This document shows positions 63,403 through 64,000 of a stretch of DNA of 64,000 nucleotides, in pieces. Source of the DNA: Aequoribacter fuscus (GTDB lineage: Bacteria > Pseudomonadota > Gammaproteobacteria > Pseudomonadales > Halieaceae); NCBI RefSeq assembly GCF_009910365.1, contig NZ_CP036423.1, forward strand, positions 1,426,001 through 1,490,000. The letters run 5' to 3'. Under the pieces are notes generated by a model that was not told the origin of the DNA, did not search any database, and saw only the letters and a list, made by a program, of their open reading frames with translations. Position 1 is the stretch's first letter. Each line of letters opens with the position of its first letter. Position numbers and translations under genes: made by a program.

Positions 63403-63639
63403 ATGAGCAGTATTGAAGAACGCGTAAAAAAAATCGTAGCAGAACAGTTAGGTGTTAAAGAAGACGAGGTTTCTAACGAAGCATCATTCGTGGAAGATCT
63501 TGGTGCAGATTCACTCGACACTGTAGAGCTGGTTATGGCGTTGGAAGAGGAATTCGAAACTGAAATCCCTGATGAAGAAGCCGAGAAAATCACGACGGTT
63601 CAATTGGCGATTGATTACATCAATACCAACCTAGCTTAG
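63403..63639 (+). CDS. acpP: Acyl carrier protein
   Basis: 78 residues, acidic. Carries growing acyl chains on a phosphopantetheine attached to the Ser of [21 protein letters not shown] (about residue 37). The order fabG-acpP-fabF is standard. CAGGAGTG precedes the ATG by about 9 nt. Confidence 0.98.
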   Translation: MSSIEERVKKIVAEQLGVKEDEVSNEASFVEDLGADSLDTVELVMALEEEFETEIPDEEAEKITTVQLAIDYINTNLA

Positions 63640-63660
63640 GTTTCAAAAGCCCAAGCAGGA

Positions 63661-63692
63661 AGCCGCAACTAGAGACTAGTGCGGCTTTTTTT
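63661..63692 (+). terminator. Intrinsic terminator after acpP
   Basis: AGCCGCA ... TGCGGCT stem with an inner CTAG-AGA-CTAG, then a run of T to 63692. It lies ahead of fabF and should lower fabF expression relative to acpP. Confidence 0.88.
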
Positions 63693-63739
63693 ATGGGTGT
63701 CAATACGCTTTTGGTGTTCAAAAAACGGCGGAGATAGGC

Positions 63740-64000
63740 ATGAAAGGTAGACGAGTCGTAGTCACGGGTATGGGTATGGTTAGCCCCTTGGGACACAACG
63801 TTAAGGATACTTGGAACGCATTGTTAGCGGGCAAAAGTGGTGCTGCACCCATCGAGACTTTTGCGACCGAGGCTTTTTCAACCACATTCAGCGCCAGTGT
63901 GCGAGGCTTGGATACAGATCCCTACATTCCAGCCAAAGATGCGCGCAAAATGGACGTGTTTGTCCAGTACGGCATGGTTGCTGGTATTCAGGCCTTTGAG
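63740..64000 (+). CDS. fabF: 3-oxoacyl-ACP synthase II (3' end outside window)
   Basis: 87 codons are visible. It starts MKGRRVVVTGMGMVSPLGHN, the usual FabF opening, after GGAGATAGGC. FabF elongates acyl-ACP with malonyl-ACP. The catalytic Cys-His-His are past the window edge. Confidence 0.95.
   Translation, partial: MKGRRVVVTGMGMVSPLGHNVKDTWNALLAGKSGAAPIETFATEAFSTTFSASVRGLDTDPYIPAKDARKMDVFVQYGMVAGIQAFE

Overview
The window looks like a chromosomal segment of an aerobic, heterotrophic marine gammaproteobacterium, probably near the Cellvibrionales/OM60 grade. The pointers are the rne-rluC / maf / yceD-rpmF-fab block, the yccA-tusDCB order known from Pseudomonas, a TonB-dependent receptor beside acyl-CoA chemistry, sodium-coupled and SulP transporters, and repeated DUF1214-sulfotransferase pairs. 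This placement is inference; no 16S or ribosomal protein cluster is present.

Layout. 0-12.4 kb: end of an acyl-CoA synthetase, a TonB receptor, a SulP transporter-universal stress protein operon, a 58-residue membrane protein, a sodium symporter, tRNA-Leu(TAA) followed by repeated palindromic tRNA-3'-end mimics, fbp, exonuclease III and an amidohydrolase lipoprotein. 12.4-24.2 kb: phosphodiesterase, first sulfotransferase/DUF1214 pair, an NTF2-like protein, thiolase, SDR, and a leftward run with kynureninase, an exported formamidase-like hydrolase, an isoaspartyl peptidase, a DMT exporter and a serine hydrolase. 24.2-33.5 kb: phosphotriesterase-like hydrolase, dimeric dUTPase with a winged-helix/degenerate nuclease protein, trmA-tusBCD-yccA (tRNA modification), propionyl-CoA synthetase, a TSUP transporter and an Lrp regulator. 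33.6-48.8 kb: putA (without its own DNA-binding domain), a leftward glpD-like/AGPS-like/FGGY kinase operon, an exported DUF1214 protein with a Crp-family regulator, arfB, the second DUF1214-sulfotransferase pair, a small-molecule kinase and a CrtC/AttH-like protein.

48.84-55.33 kb is a 6.4 kb island in the 3' end of tRNA-Ser(TGA), bounded by two identical 57-bp direct repeats. It carries a Phd/ParE-type toxin-antitoxin module with an operator lying over its promoter, an AT-richer 371-residue orphan protein, and two exported proteins, one a 905-residue mosaic of thrombospondin-3, RCC1, dockerin and E-set modules. No integrase is visible.

55.4-64.0 kb is core: rne, rluC, an HAD phosphatase, maf, yceD, rpmF, fabD, fabG, acpP and the start of fabF. 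plsX and fabH, which sit between rpmF and fabD in E. coli, are absent here.

How it fits together: much of the accessory content (CoA ligases, thiolase, SDR, DUF1214, sulfotransferases, phosphotransferase) points to uptake and breakdown of hydrophobic or lipid-like substrates, next to amino-acid catabolism (PutA, KynU) and glycerol/ether-lipid style oxidation. The island is the least explained part of the window.
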